A DNA stretch of 64,000 bases from Owenia fusiformis (lineage: Eukaryota > Annelida > Polychaeta > Sabellida > Oweniidae): NCBI GenBank assembly GCA_903813345.2, contig CAIIXF020000012.1, positions 2,769,318 to 2,833,317 of the forward strand, written 5' to 3'. The number at the start of each line of letters is the position of its first letter. The first letter of the stretch is position 1. The notes beneath the pieces are model-generated. The model worked only from the letters and a program-made list of their open reading frames with translations, made no database searches and had not been told where the DNA came from. Shown in pieces: positions 63,201-64,000 of this stretch. The position numbers and the translations under genes were made by a program.

Positions 63201-63897
63201 CTCTCTTTAAGATCATTTTCAGTTGGTGGGTCAGGAGCTATATGTCGTTAAAATAATGCAACAACATTTTTGTGGTGATATAATAAAAGAAATAATCTCA
63301 TTATTTTGGGTTATATTATTCCTTGTCATGCATAAGTTAATCTGTAATAACTTCACCAATTGATAACAGCTTTCTGTCATTTCAACCCCAAGTCAACCCA
63401 ACCCCTATATCTGTCAACTCCAAGTCAACTCAACCCCTGTGAAACTCCACCCCAGTGAAACTCAACTCCTATATTTTTAGTTCTGACAAAGTTTTATTCC
63501 ATTATTTAAAAGTTTGTTGAATAAAAAACCTTTACTACTAGTATACAATTCAATATATTTACCCCTCAATCCTATATTTTGTCGATGTTGGTCAGAAGGA
63601 GTGATTTGTTCTTCTGATGTCGGTGCCTCAATGTCGTGCATGTCGTTAGGAAATTTGAATAAGCATGACATGAAGATTGCTATGAGCAACAACTGAAAAG
63701 AAAGGTTTTTGTTTCTGTATTTTGCAATATCTATTTTCCATAATTAAAGAAAGTTTGAACATGAAAATTTGGACGAAAACATTCTACGATCAATTATAAT
63801 GATGAATTGATAAATTGATTCATTGTTGATTCAAGTTTTGCGTTGCCGTTTTAACACTGACCGCTGATAGTAAGGAATCGTCAAAAACATCATTCAT
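60229..63897 (-). CDS. Polycystin-family (PKD) channel module, seven exons, possibly complete
   Basis: Exons (minus): 63897-63862 (tentative first), 63692-63563, 63237-63029, 62646-62454, 62330-61638, 61081-60506 and 60353-60229, all in phase, about 653 residues. Features in order: a hydrophobic segment (LLLIAIFMSCLF, ~13-25); TM1 (YIFYIMLLLVIC, ~85-98); the extracellular polycystin/TOP domain (LGPSRLRQIR, NWLDSKTRALFFELTLYNAN near 290, FEIPATGG); S2 near 347; S3 near 385; S4-like KFAKLLKFNRH near 450; S5 near 478; pore loop near 508; S6 (YVVFNMLMAIIIDAFNEV). A coiled-coil-like tail (NKVIEKVDDLMNRLY) follows. The TOP and channel parts resemble both PKD2 and the C-terminus of PKD1-like proteins. 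An in-frame TGA upstream of the ATG at 63897 supports a start there, but a longer PKD1-type protein continuing beyond the window is possible. Confidence 0.85.
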
Positions 63898-64000
63898 CAA
63901 CAGTCGAACGAGATTGTTTGAAAATTGGTAGAGACGATTGAGAGTAGATCAAGTTCCCCAATAAGCTCAACGATTCGTTGTTATTTCAAGTGTTGTGATA
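63898..64000 (-). other. Sequence upstream of the polycystin tentative start
   Basis: On minus, the frame of the tentative first exon is open back to a TGA near 63948 and no AG acceptor lies in between. It reads as 5' UTR or upstream intron; no other feature is seen. Confidence 0.4.

Overview
The window is animal nuclear DNA, AT-rich, with small coding exons in GT-AG introns, many minisatellites and several transposon classes. The genes (a five-trefoil secreted maltase-like enzyme, SGF29, mitochondrial short-chain acyl-CoA dehydrogenase, a TLCD3/FAM57-like membrane protein and a polycystin) and the repeats suggest a marine invertebrate, most likely a lophotrochozoan such as a mollusc or brachiopod. 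That placement is an inference.

Layout. At 1-6944 lies a non-LTR retrotransposon (LINE) on +, interrupted by a 1.5-kb TA-flanked DNA element. Exons of a TLCD3/FAM57-like gene lie on the minus strand from 21969 down to 7061 and continue past the window start. Its third intron holds a full-length, young-looking Ty3/Gypsy LTR retrotransposon (7611-20446), and the LINE lies further downstream, also inside or beyond this gene. SGF29 (+, 23095-28207, nine exons) starts head-to-head with the TLCD3-like gene. A gene-poor, MITE-rich stretch (28208-33378) follows. ACADS (-, 41476-33379) is complete in ten exons encoding 412 residues. Between 41.5 and 45.1 kb are repeats, including a 116-bp minisatellite. 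A 28-exon gene (+, 45161-59613) encodes a secreted protein of about 1118 residues: five trefoil domains followed by one GH31 alpha-glucosidase module. A polycystin channel gene (-, 63897-60229) closes the window tail-to-tail with it.

The most unusual signal is shared by three of the genes. Just upstream of four exons, the intron 3' end plus the first 20-80 bases of the exon have been tandemly multiplied: 3 copies of 92 bp in the TLCD3-like gene, 12 copies of 89-90 bp in SGF29, and 8 copies of 100 bp and 6 copies of 73-76 bp in the GH31 gene. Each copy carries a near-identical splice acceptor, and only the last copy runs into the complete exon. Two donor-side duplications (ACADS exon 3 and GH31 exon 21) follow the mirrored pattern. 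The result is a series of ladders of decoy 3' splice sites. In SGF29 and GH31 exon 13, the decoys I read lead to early stops.

All exon boundaries were set by hand from GT-AG sites, reading phase and remembered family sequences. No alignment or transcript data were available.
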